Origin: Acididesulfobacillus acetoxydans
Lineage (GTDB): Bacteria; Bacillota; Desulfitobacteriia; Desulfitobacteriales; Desulfitobacteriaceae
Strand: one strand, 5' to 3'
Length of the DNA stretch: 46,742 nt
Assembly: GCF_900016645.1 (NCBI RefSeq)
Contig: NZ_CDGJ01000061.1
Shown here one piece after another: positions 25,091-32,098 of the stretch; the stretch's first letter is position 1, and each line of letters begins with the position of its first letter. The translations under genes were made by a program, and so were the position numbers. The notes below the pieces were generated by a model. That model did no database searches. It had not been told where the DNA came from and worked only from the letters and a program-made list of their open reading frames with translations.

Positions 25091-25112
25091 CTAACGAGCG
25101 TTTGTCTTACTG

Positions 25113-25142
25113 TTGCATACTCGCTTAATTTTGCGGTATAAT
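25113..25142 (+). promoter_or_regulatory. Strong promoter of a small RNA
   Basis: TTGCAT (25113-25118) and TATAAT (25137-25142) are separated by 18 bp. The -10 box is perfect. No coding frame with a ribosome binding site follows, only a structured stretch that ends in a terminator at 25278. Confidence 0.65.
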
Positions 25143-25148
25143 ATAGAC

Positions 25149-25278
25149 AAAGAGAACGCGGCTAATATCCCGCGTCCCAGCACAACGAACCGCAGGTGTG
25201 CGGCCACAATGGGATAGGACGAGAAAAAGGTCGTAATGAAAAAGTAACCTTCTCTTTGCGGGGTGGGGTTACTTTTTC
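25149..25278 (+). ncRNA. Small structured RNA, candidate antitoxin RNA of a type I toxin-antitoxin pair
   Basis: A roughly 130-nt transcript is predicted from the promoter at 25113-25142 to the terminator at 25238-25278. It contains two clean hairpins: ACGCGG/CCGCGT around 25159-25178 and CCGCA/TGCGG around 25190-25204. Its last part is complementary to the 3' end of the small hydrophobic-peptide gene at 25269-25379 on the other strand. Converging genes sharing a terminator are the arrangement of TxpA/RatA-like type I systems. The RNA's expression and function are inferred. Confidence 0.5.
25238..25278. terminator. Bidirectional rho-independent terminator
   Basis: GAAAAAGTAACC (25238-25249) and GGTTACTTTTTC (25267-25278) are exact reverse complements around a 17-base loop. 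The A-run and T-run make it work in both directions. It ends the small RNA on the plus strand and the small peptide gene on the minus strand, whose stop codon is inside the right arm. Confidence 0.85.
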
Positions 25279-25379
25279 AGTATCTCAAGGACGAATTTCA
25301 GCACCGCGACGACTAAGGTTGCCCATGCCAAGCGATGAATATCTGTGATGATCATAGCCACAACGAAATCTCTGATCAT
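25269..25379 (-). CDS. Small hydrophobic peptide, candidate type I toxin
   Basis: A 36-residue peptide beginning MIRDFVVAMIITDIHR, then LAWATLVVAVLKFVLEILKK: a single membrane-spanning stretch with a charged C-terminal end. Size, hydrophobicity and lysine tail resemble holin-like and Fst/TxpA-type toxins, which insert in the membrane. It is followed at once by a terminator shared with an opposing small RNA. Against it: no good ribosome binding site precedes the ATG at 25379, and no family match can be named from the sequence alone. Confidence 0.4.
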   Translation of the reverse strand: MIRDFVVAMIITDIHRLAWATLVVAVLKFVLEILKK

Positions 25380-25550
25380 TCTACACGCGTAGTGGGTAGA
25401 AGGCACCCCTCACGGGATGCGGTGTAAGGTAGATGCCCGAAAGTAACGGACTGATGACCTGTAATCCATCCTCGCTCATTCCGCAGCCCAGACTGCAGAA
25501 CCAATGATTGGTAACCCACAAGCCTCCGGGTGTGTTGTACTCGTTGATGT
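25380..25550 (+). ncRNA. Structured RNA-like segment, possibly HEARO/omega-RNA-related, without its protein gene
   Basis: A stretch without an ordinary gene but with stacked short hairpins: GCAG/CTGC at 25483-25496 and ACCAAT/ATTGGT at 25500-25512, and a CCC/GGG stem just after. Segments such as CCTCGCTCATTCCGC and AACCCACAAGCCTCCGGG look like the conserved parts of RNAs found upstream of IscB-type nucleases. That is memory-based and unverified. No IscB or TnpB frame follows. If correct, it is an orphan copy. Confidence 0.3.
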
Positions 25551-25810
25551 AGATGTCGTCATAACGATTGTGTTGATTATTTTGATTGTGTCAATTATCA
25601 AATTCCGGATATTTCCACGCAAAAACTACGCCACCGCTAAAACTTTTCGCTGCCGTTGCCTTAGGGAAATTTACCGTTGCCAAGAGAGTGTAAGGTGCTT
25701 CTTCGTACAATCGTTCCATGTCTTGCGCCGGCGCCCCCTTGTAAGATGGGCCTTGCGGTGGAGTTTCCGCACAAAGGTGGTATAATCAAATCTAATTCAA
25801 CCGAGTCTAG

Positions 25811-25852
25811 ACAGGAAAGGCTAATCCCCGTAAGGACGAAGGATTAAACTGT
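25811..25852 (+). promoter_or_regulatory. Leader hairpin upstream of the DUF438 gene
   Basis: TAATCC (25822-25827) pairs with GGATTA (25841-25846), enclosed by ACAG (25811-25814) and CTGT (25849-25852). It lies between a TATAAT at 25781-25786 (no good -35) and the gene's ribosome binding site GAGGGAG. It may be a small regulatory element in the leader; it matches no riboswitch class I can name. Confidence 0.35.
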
Positions 25853-25868
25853 AGAGGGAGTAAATCGT

Positions 25869-27101
25869 ATGAGTGAAGCCATCAATAACCGAGTCTATCG
25901 GCAAAGAGTACTCAAGGAATTAATTACAGACCTGCATCAAGGCAGTAGTGTTGAGGAGGTTAAGAACCGCTTTGCCGCCTTGATCGAAGGCGTTTCGGCG
26001 TCAGAGATAGCGGAAATGGAACAAGCCTTAATCCTCGAAGGGATGCCCGTCGAGGAAGTCCAACGACTTTGTGATGTACACGCGTCGGTATTTAAGGGAT
26101 CAATCGAAGAAATTCACGCGCCCCGGCCGCGTGAAGAAAATCCTGCTCACCCCATCTACACCTTTAAATTGGAAAACAGAGAACTGGAGAAATTGCTAAA
26201 TGAGCATATCCTACCGCATTTGGAAGAACTGAAGACGGCAGACAGTGTGGCGAAACGGAAAGAACTTGCTGCCGATTTTACGCTGTTGGGGGAAATTGAT
26301 AAGCACTACTCCCGCAAAGAAAATTTGCTCTTCCCCTATATGGAAAAACATAAGATCACCGCCCCTCCCCAAGTCATGTGGGGAGTTGATGATGAAATTC
26401 GGATTCTTATCAAAGAGACGCGAAAACTTCTGGCTGATGTCCCCGAAAATGCAGCCACCGTCATTGAAAAAGCTTCTCAGGCTGCAACCCGGCTGAAAGA
26501 GATGATTTTCAAAGAAGAGAACATCCTTTTTCCTATGGCCTCGGACTCTTTGACAGACCCGGAGTGGATGAAGATCGCCCAGGCAAGCCCCGAAATCGGC
26601 TACTGCTTGATCGACCCGCCGATGCCGGAGGCGGCTTCCACGTCTGCGCACGCGGATCATGAGCCGGAGTTTAGGGAAGAGACTTCCCAGACAACCTATG
26701 TTCACTTTGACGCCGGGCTTCTCTTGCCGGAAGAGATAAATGCGATGCTCAATACCTTACCCATAGATATCACGTTCGTCGACAAGAACAATACCGTCAA
26801 GTACTTTACCCAGGGCAAAGAACGGATTTTTGCGCGACCCAAAACCATTATCGGCAGGCTGGTTGAGAACTGTCATCCTCCGGCAAGTGTACATATCGTG
26901 CAGAAAATTGTCGAAGACCTAAAATCCGGGAAAAAGGACCACGAGGATTTCTGGCTAAACATGGGAAACCAGTATGTCTACATTCGCTACTTTGCCGTCA
27001 GAAATGCACAAGGCGAGTATCTGGGCACGATGGAGGTGTCCCAGGATATTCGACCCATCCAGGAAATCTCCGGTGAAAAACGGCTGATGGCGGACGCGTA
27101 A
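25869..27101 (+). CDS. DUF438 protein with hemerythrin-like and PAS domains
   Basis: 410 residues. An N-terminal DUF438 helical domain (about 1-85) is followed by a hemerythrin HHE domain (about 110-240). The latter has the di-iron histidine/glutamate pattern visible in LNEHILPHLEEL, DKHYSRKENLLFPYMEKH and KEENILFPMA. A C-terminal PAS domain (about 290-400) starts at LPIDITFVDKNNTVKYF. Such proteins are common in anaerobes and are thought to sense oxygen, nitric oxide or redox state, but the exact role is unknown. GAGGGAGTAAATCGT precedes the ATG. It stands alone on the plus strand, next to a broken chemoreceptor gene on the minus strand. Confidence 0.92.
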   Translation: MSEAINNRVYRQRVLKELITDLHQGSSVEEVKNRFAALIEGVSASEIAEMEQALILEGMPVEEVQRLCDVHASVFKGSIEEIHAPRPREENPAHPIYTFKLENRELEKLLNEHILPHLEELKTADSVAKRKELAADFTLLGEIDKHYSRKENLLFPYMEKHKITAPPQVMWGVDDEIRILIKETRKLLADVPENAATVIEKASQAATRLKEMIFKEENILFPMASDSLTDPEWMKIAQASPEIGYCLIDPPMPEAASTSAHADHEPEFREETSQTTYVHFDAGLLLPEEINAMLNTLPIDITFVDKNNTVKYFTQGKERIFARPKTIIGRLVENCHPPASVHIVQKIVEDLKSGKKDHEDFWLNMGNQYVYIRYFAVRNAQGEYLGTMEVSQDIRPIQEISGEKRLMADA

Positions 27102-27222
27102 AGAAGGAACTTACGGTTACGGGAGAACAAAGCAAACTGCGGGGGTGTAAATGGTGGCAATACCCTCTTCTGGCGTGAAGACCCATCTCCGATGCCCTTG
27201 CTTACCCCATCCAGAGATAGTT

Positions 27223-27513
27223 TCACGATGCCTGTCTGCTAACAATTAAAGACTTTGTATAAGCGCGGAAATTACCCAGACCGGTAAGGGCGAAACCGTC
27301 GCCCTTACCTCCAAAGAATGGAGCCTCCGAGGTTCCATTTGTCGGAAAAGAGCATCGATCCCCATCCTCCCGCGACGATTCCGTCAATCGGGCCAGGTCC
27401 GCTTTAAGTTCTCTGTACAGTTCGTAGACCGGGGCGATCATTGTTTCAATTTCCTTTTCCGAGTGCCCCAAGGAACGGAGAGTATTCGCGAAGGCTTTCA
27501 GTGTTTCTTCCAT
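27223..27513 (-). CDS. Small hypothetical protein downstream of the chemoreceptor
   Basis: 96 residues from the ATG at 27513; an alternative GTG at 27588 overlaps the chemoreceptor's last codons in another frame. The first 50 residues are amphipathic helix (ANTLRSLGHSEKEIETMIAP); the rest is Gly/Ser-rich without a motif. There is no good ribosome binding site at the ATG, so translation could depend on coupling to the upstream gene. No family recognised. Confidence 0.35.
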   Translation of the reverse strand: MEETLKAFANTLRSLGHSEKEIETMIAPVYELYRELKADLARLTESSREDGDRCSFPTNGTSEAPFFGGKGDGFALTGLGNFRAYTKSLIVSRQAS

Positions 27514-27559
27514 TTCTGTATTCGTAACACCATCCTCTTTCTTGCTTGGCGCAGCGACC

Positions 27560-29284
27560 TTACACCTTAAATTTCCCCACCAACTCACTTAACTTCCCCG
27601 CCAGCCGCGCTTGAGCCTGGGCCGATTGATTGACTTGTTCTACCGCGGTAGCCGTCTGGTCCACTATGGAGGATATTTCCTCCGAGCCGGAGGCAGACTC
27701 CTCCGCGGTTGCCGCCACATTTTGAATCGTCGCGCTGATTTGAGCAATAACTTTGCTCATAGACAGGGTTGCTTCGGCCAGTTCCTGAGACATTTCCGTG
27801 ACGAATTTGGAATCCTCTTCATATTGATTGCCAGTCTGAGCATAGGCTTCATAGTCAGGGCGAACCTTGGTCTCAATGAACACCAGTAATGCTTGGGTGT
27901 TGGTCACGAGATTTCCAAAGACTTTTTGGACGTCACTGACGACATTATGGATGTTGCTGACCGCTGTCTCGGACTGTTCCGCCAGCTTTCGAACTTCATC
28001 GGCAACAACCGCAAACCCTCGCCCAGCCTCTCCCGCACGTGCGGCTTCGATACTGGCATTTAGTGATAACAGATTGGTTTGCTGAGCAATTCCCCCAATA
28101 GCCTCTGCCATGACCTTGATTTGGTCCACTGCCTTCGACTGCTCCAAAGCTTGTCTGACTTTGGCTTCCTTGTCCTTGTAAATCACATTCGCCTCCTCCA
28201 CAGCCCGTACGCCCCGACTCCTTATCTCACTGGCCCGTTCCTTAATAGCTAAGGCATTATTCCGTCCCGTGTCCGCCCTGACCGTTAACTGCTTTGTAAA
28301 TTCTTGCATTTCCCAGGCCGAAGCGCCCATTTCCTCCGTACTGGCAGTAAGCTCTTCTGTTCCTTGGGCAATCTGCTCCGCCGATCCCTGAATGGTCTGC
28401 ATCGTGGCTGAAAGCTCTTCCATCGTGGCTGAGAGTTCCTGCGATTAGGCACTCATCGACTCGGAACCGTCATGAATTGCAACGAGAAGTTCGCGAACGT
28501 TTTGCATCGCCTGCCTCAGAGCATCCCCCATTTTCCCGATTTCATCTCTACCGTACAATCTGAGTTCCCGGCTTAGATCGCCCAGTCCAAAACCGCCGGC
28601 AAATTGCGCAATTTCAGAGAGGCGACGGGAGAGATTGATGGACAGGTAGGAAGCTAGCAGCAGAGCAACCAACAGACTGAACCCGAGAACGCTGAGCACC
28701 ACCATCCTTGTGCCAAGGAAGACTTGATGGTTATCTTCGTTTCTGCTGCGGGCTCCGTTTTCAGCCGCCGCAATCAACTTATTCAGATTCTCGATAGAGG
28801 TCTCATTAGTCGTTTGCATCCCGCCTTGCAGAATCTTACCCGCTGCTGGATAGTTTCTTGCCGCTAAAAATTGGACCGCACGATCATAGGAGGCCCAATA
28901 ATCGGCAACGGCTCGCTCATAAGCGGAAAAATAGCTCTTGTCCCCAGGCGGCAATCCATCCGCAAAGCTCTTCTCGTAGATCTGCTCATCTTTTCTAAAT
29001 TGGGCCTCGGCCGCTTGAAGCTGCTGGGAACTGTTCGTGTGCTGGATTTTATCCTGTTCGATATAAAGCTGTTGGATATCAACGGTGCTCTCTCTCAGAT
29101 CCGCCTTAATATGATTCAGTTCAATAACAGGTACAAGACTATCAGAATAAATTTTGCCTCCCCTGGCATCGATCTCGCCCATTTCCATAATTCCTAGATA
29201 ACCCATAAAAGCGACTAACACTACGAGCACCGCAAAGCCGGTCGTGAGCTTGACTTTCCAGGTTACGTTGTTGAGAAACCTCAC
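27560..29284 (-). pseudogene. Methyl-accepting chemotaxis protein interrupted by one in-frame stop codon
   Basis: The first part (29284-28445, 279 residues) has an N-terminal membrane segment (KLTTGFAVLVVLVAFMGYL), a four-helix-bundle sensory domain (about 35-185), a second membrane segment (MVVLSVLGFSLLVALLLASY) and a HAMP domain. A TAA at 28447-28445 then interrupts the reading. The same frame continues as SQELSATMEELSATMQ and the complete cytoplasmic signalling region, including the hairpin tip around IGGIAQQTNLLSLNASIEAA and GFAVVADEVRKLAEQSE. A TCA-to-TAA change (serine) would explain it. As it stands the receptor lacks its signalling half, unless the stop is read through or an internal ATG at 28423 yields a soluble signalling fragment. 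Confidence 0.88.
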
Positions 29285-29486
29285 CCAAAGACCCCCTTAG
29301 ATTCTTTATCCCTTGACAGCTATGCCCGAATTTCGCCGAATGCTGTCAAGTATTGCCGCAAAGTTCTTGGCCACATTCGACAGCTTGGCGGGAATTCCTG
29401 CTGCATCTGCCGGATTTTTTTCCGGATGCCCAACTATTATTAGGGCTCGTGCAGGATAATGGAAACTTCTGGCGAATATTCTAGTT
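29285..29486. other. 202-bp gap between the chemoreceptor and druA-like genes
   Basis: Holds TTGACAGC (29313-29320) and its reverse complement GCTGTCAA (29342-29349), plus a CCGGA/TCCGG hairpin around 29421-29436. The chemoreceptor promoter should lie here on the minus strand. A short minus-strand frame through this gap overlaps the start of the druA-like gene and is not supported. Confidence 0.35.
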
Positions 29487-30689
29487 ATGAGCAATATCTT
29501 TGATTTTACGCATGGAGTATGGAGACACCCGTACACTTTTGCCCCCTCTTCCGATGAACTGCGTGACAAGATTATCCGTGAGTTAGGTCATGTCCACGGC
29601 ATAACCGGTCCACCGAACGCCCCCATGAAAAACCTTTACCGAGAAATGCACTATTGGCACCGCTATCAGGAACTGGAGCGGAACAAATCCTGGATCCAGC
29701 AATCTTACCAGCGTTACCGCTCCTTTTTCGCGTGCGGTTTGGGTTTAGACCCCGCCAAAGTTCAGCCAGAACTTATCCCAGTGGAAAAAGGACCCATGGC
29801 GGACCTGTTTCGATTAGCTCGCTATACCTGGCAATTGCCCTACTCTAAAGGATACGGGAGACGCCTGCGTTTCCTGCTTTGGGACCGATACCATGATAAG
29901 TTAATGGGACTCATTGGCTTGCAGTCTCCACCCATCGACTTGGCCCTGCGTGACAACTTTTATCAGATCCCCCGAGCGCAAAAGGTGGTCCTGATTAACC
30001 AGACCATGGATGCCTTTGTCTTAGGTGCCGTACCTCCATACAATGGCTTTTTGGGCGGGAAACTGGCCGTCATGGCCGCAGCTAGCCGCGATGTGCGTCT
30101 GGCATATGAACGAAAATACCGGTTAACCCGCTCCGAACTCAGACAAGAGCTCCTGCCCGCCCGTCTAGTTGCCATTACCACCCTCTCGGCTTTCGGCCGC
30201 AGTTCCTTGTACAATAGGGTTTCCGCAGGTAAGACCAGCCGAGGACAGAACCATTGGCTCACCTTTTCCTTGGGTCAGACATCCGGATGGGGAACCTACC
30301 ACTGTTCGGACACGCTATACCAGGAACTCAAAGATTTTGTTCGTGCTTTTCATCCGGAATTGCGAGTGACAGGATTCGGCACGGGCCCAAAGATCAAGCG
30401 CACGGTAATCACTCTGGCTTTGCGAGCCCTCGGCCTACCCAGTTCTCTCGCTCAGCATGGGATTCCCCGCGAACTGTTTATCATTCCGCACATTTCCAAC
30501 CTGGGGGATTTTCTGGGCGGCAGGCGGACTGAACCCGCGTATAATGATCTGTCTTTTGCCGATCTTGCCGCACACTGGAGAAACCGCTATCTGTTGGGTC
30601 TGGGCTCCACTCCACGTTACCTGGCGCGCTCTGAACACTGGACGCATTGGGACCACGATGATTTACGCCGTTGTCTGGGCCTCAGTTAG
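29487..30689 (+). CDS. DruA-family protein (DUF4338), orphan
   Basis: 400 residues resembling DruA, the DUF4338 protein of the Druantia anti-phage system. Recognisable segments are LMGLIGLQSPPIDLALRD, INQTMDAFVLGAVPPYNGF, LGGKLAVMAAASRDVRLAY and the C-terminal GSTPRYLARSEHWTHWDH. The core function of the family is unknown. None of the other Druantia genes (such as the large helicase DruE) is nearby, so this is not a complete defence system. DUF4338 genes also occur alone and in multiple copies, which hints at mobility. The start at 29487 is an ATG with only a weak ribosome binding site. Neighbours are a chemoreceptor relic and a panB paralogue, without functional link. Confidence 0.78.
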   Translation: MSNIFDFTHGVWRHPYTFAPSSDELRDKIIRELGHVHGITGPPNAPMKNLYREMHYWHRYQELERNKSWIQQSYQRYRSFFACGLGLDPAKVQPELIPVEKGPMADLFRLARYTWQLPYSKGYGRRLRFLLWDRYHDKLMGLIGLQSPPIDLALRDNFYQIPRAQKVVLINQTMDAFVLGAVPPYNGFLGGKLAVMAAASRDVRLAYERKYRLTRSELRQELLPARLVAITTLSAFGRSSLYNRVSAGKTSRGQNHWLTFSLGQTSGWGTYHCSDTLYQELKDFVRAFHPELRVTGFGTGPKIKRTVITLALRALGLPSSLAQHGIPRELFIIPHISNLGDFLGGRRTEPAYNDLSFADLAAHWRNRYLLGLGSTPRYLARSEHWTHWDHDDLRRCLGLS

Positions 30690-31008
30690 CACCGACTAGC
30701 TTTCTTGAGACCGGACTTCTTGCCAGAAGCTGGACTTTGAAACGAATATTTGGACGCCACTAAATTGAGGTGCTCATCGAGAAACATTGTTTCAAGAGGG
30801 CGCCTTTTTACTGTCCCGCGGTTGCCAGCAAGTGTTCGAACTGGTTAATGTTTACCGGCATAGGACCCGGTCCATGACGAATAAGCCTTTTCCGCCGTTG
30901 TCCGGCAAAGACAAAACCCCATTTAAGTTTTGTTTATCATAGATATAGGAAAACCTTATGCGTGAGATCTATAATTAACTTAACACAACGGAAAGGGGTT
31001 GCTTTGAA
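30690..31008. other. 319-bp gap downstream of druA-like gene; panB leader
   Basis: The left half may be the 3' end of the DruA-bearing segment; a 33-codon minus-strand frame (ending at about 30687) is not convincing. The right half is AT-rich and contains TATAAT at 30970-30975, a likely -10 for the panB-like gene, though no good -35 is seen. AAAGGGG precedes the panB-like ATG. Confidence 0.35.
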
Positions 31009-31866
31009 ATGGACGAAATTAAACGAAAAAAAGTTACCATTCCCTATCTTCAGGGAAAAAAGAAAAAACATGAATTAATTACTATGGCGGGCTTTGGCGA
31101 TTATCCAAACGCGGTTGCGGCGGATCGCGCCGGTCTCGATATCGCCTGTGTGAGTGATGCGACTTCTATGACCCTATTTGGAAGAGACACCACCCTCACT
31201 GTACCTTATGAAGAAGAACTCACCATGGTCCAAGCGGTTTCCCGTGGAATTAAGTATGCACTCATCATGGCGGACATGCCCTATATGAGCTACCATGTGT
31301 CCAAAGAGGAGGCCATCAAGAGCGCCGGTCGTTTCGTCAGCGCAGGGCGGGCCGACGTGATGAAATGCGAAGCAACCAAACACATCGCCGGAAACATCGA
31401 AGCTATCATTAAAGCCGGAATTCCGGTTATGGGGCACATTGGGTTGACACCGATGCGGGAAGCGCAAATGGGAGGATTTAGGGCTATCGGAACAACAGCA
31501 CAAGAGGCCAAAGCCCTCATTGAGGATGCTCGTATCATGCAAGAAATCGGTTGTTTCTCTCTTCTCCTGGAAGTAGTCCCACAAGAATTGGCTAAAATTA
31601 TCACCGAAAGATTAAGCATTCCTGTCATTAGTCTCGGGGCGGGACCTTACTGTGACGGCGTGCACATTATAGCCGGTGACATGCTGCGCATTCATGATGG
31701 ATATGTCCCGAAACACTCTAAGGTTTACGTCAATCTTTTAGAAACTATGGAAAATGTGTATAAGGCGTACCGGGATGATGTGGTTACAACCAAGTACCCC
31801 GAAGCCAAACACACCGTGTCTATGAAACCCGGCGAGCACGAACGCCTATTGGAGCTGTTGAAATAG
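31009..31866 (+). CDS. Ketopantoate hydroxymethyltransferase family protein (PanB-like)
   Basis: 285 residues of the PanB fold, which adds a hydroxymethyl group from methylene-tetrahydrofolate to 2-oxoisovalerate. Metal and catalytic residues are kept: Asp50 in ACVSDATSMTLFG, Asp in MADMPYMSYH, Glu in VMKCEATKHI and Glu in LLLEVVPQELA. GHIGLTPMRE is also typical. However, the PanB signature GDSLGM reads SDATSM here, and no panC or panD follows. It is instead followed by an MFS transporter and faces a PucR-type regulator. It may be a paralogue acting on another 2-oxo acid; pantothenate synthesis is the alternative. Confidence 0.8.
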   Translation: MDEIKRKKVTIPYLQGKKKKHELITMAGFGDYPNAVAADRAGLDIACVSDATSMTLFGRDTTLTVPYEEELTMVQAVSRGIKYALIMADMPYMSYHVSKEEAIKSAGRFVSAGRADVMKCEATKHIAGNIEAIIKAGIPVMGHIGLTPMREAQMGGFRAIGTTAQEAKALIEDARIMQEIGCFSLLLEVVPQELAKIITERLSIPVISLGAGPYCDGVHIIAGDMLRIHDGYVPKHSKVYVNLLETMENVYKAYRDDVVTTKYPEAKHTVSMKPGEHERLLELLK

Positions 31867-31918
31867 TACTCCCAGACAGCTCAAGACCTGTCTGCTTGCA
31901 CTTCCCAGGGAAAAATGT

Positions 31919-31943
31919 CGAAACAAGCTTTGGACTTGTTTCG
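31919..31943 (+). promoter_or_regulatory. Perfect 9-bp hairpin in the PanB-MFS intergenic leader
   Basis: CGAAACAAG (31919-31927) and CTTGTTTCG (31935-31943) are exact reverse complements around a 7-base loop. A weaker stem, CAGACAG/CTGTCTG, lies at 31873-31894 just after panB. Neither is followed by a T-run, so they look more like an operator or mRNA-processing stem than a terminator. Confidence 0.4.
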
Positions 31944-32098
31944 GTCCTCCAGGGGTCTCAGCACTTCGTCCGGGAAGTTCAAGAAGGCTTGTACCCAGAT
32001 TGAAAGCACGCCTACCCCATGTCAGTGACCGAACAGTCGGCACTCCAAGCAAAGACCCAAAGCGCGTGTTAGACAAAAAACTAGGGAGTGAGCGGAAT

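Larger units (their letters stand above)
24361..25103. mobile_element. Decayed integrase-type element bounded by 13-bp inverted repeats
   Basis: AAACGCTCGTTAG at 24361-24373 recurs as its exact reverse complement at 25091-25103. Between them, both on the minus strand, lie a 71-codon gene and a truncated tyrosine-recombinase gene. The left repeat overlaps the nitroreductase stop codon. The repeats may be element ends or recombinase binding sites. The left repeat is also present after nitroreductase copy 2 (37834-37846), where the right-hand part is absent. Confidence 0.5.

Noticed and set aside
25238..25278. Repeated short inverted sequences as a CRISPR array
   Set aside because: No regularly spaced direct repeats with unique spacers exist here or elsewhere in the window; this is a terminator.
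25504..25785. 93-codon plus-strand frame with a hydrophobic stretch (ITIVLIILIVSIIKF)
   Set aside because: It overlaps the structured RNA-like stretch and has no good ribosome binding site. The Cys/Arg-rich tail looks like random translation. I also compared its start with IscB-type proteins and saw no match.
29306..29569. 87-codon minus-strand frame overlapping the start of the druA-like gene
   Set aside because: It is antisense to a better-supported coding region and has no initiation signals.
29487..30689. Complete Druantia defence system
   Set aside because: Only the DruA-like protein is present; neighbouring genes are a broken chemoreceptor and a PanB-like enzyme.
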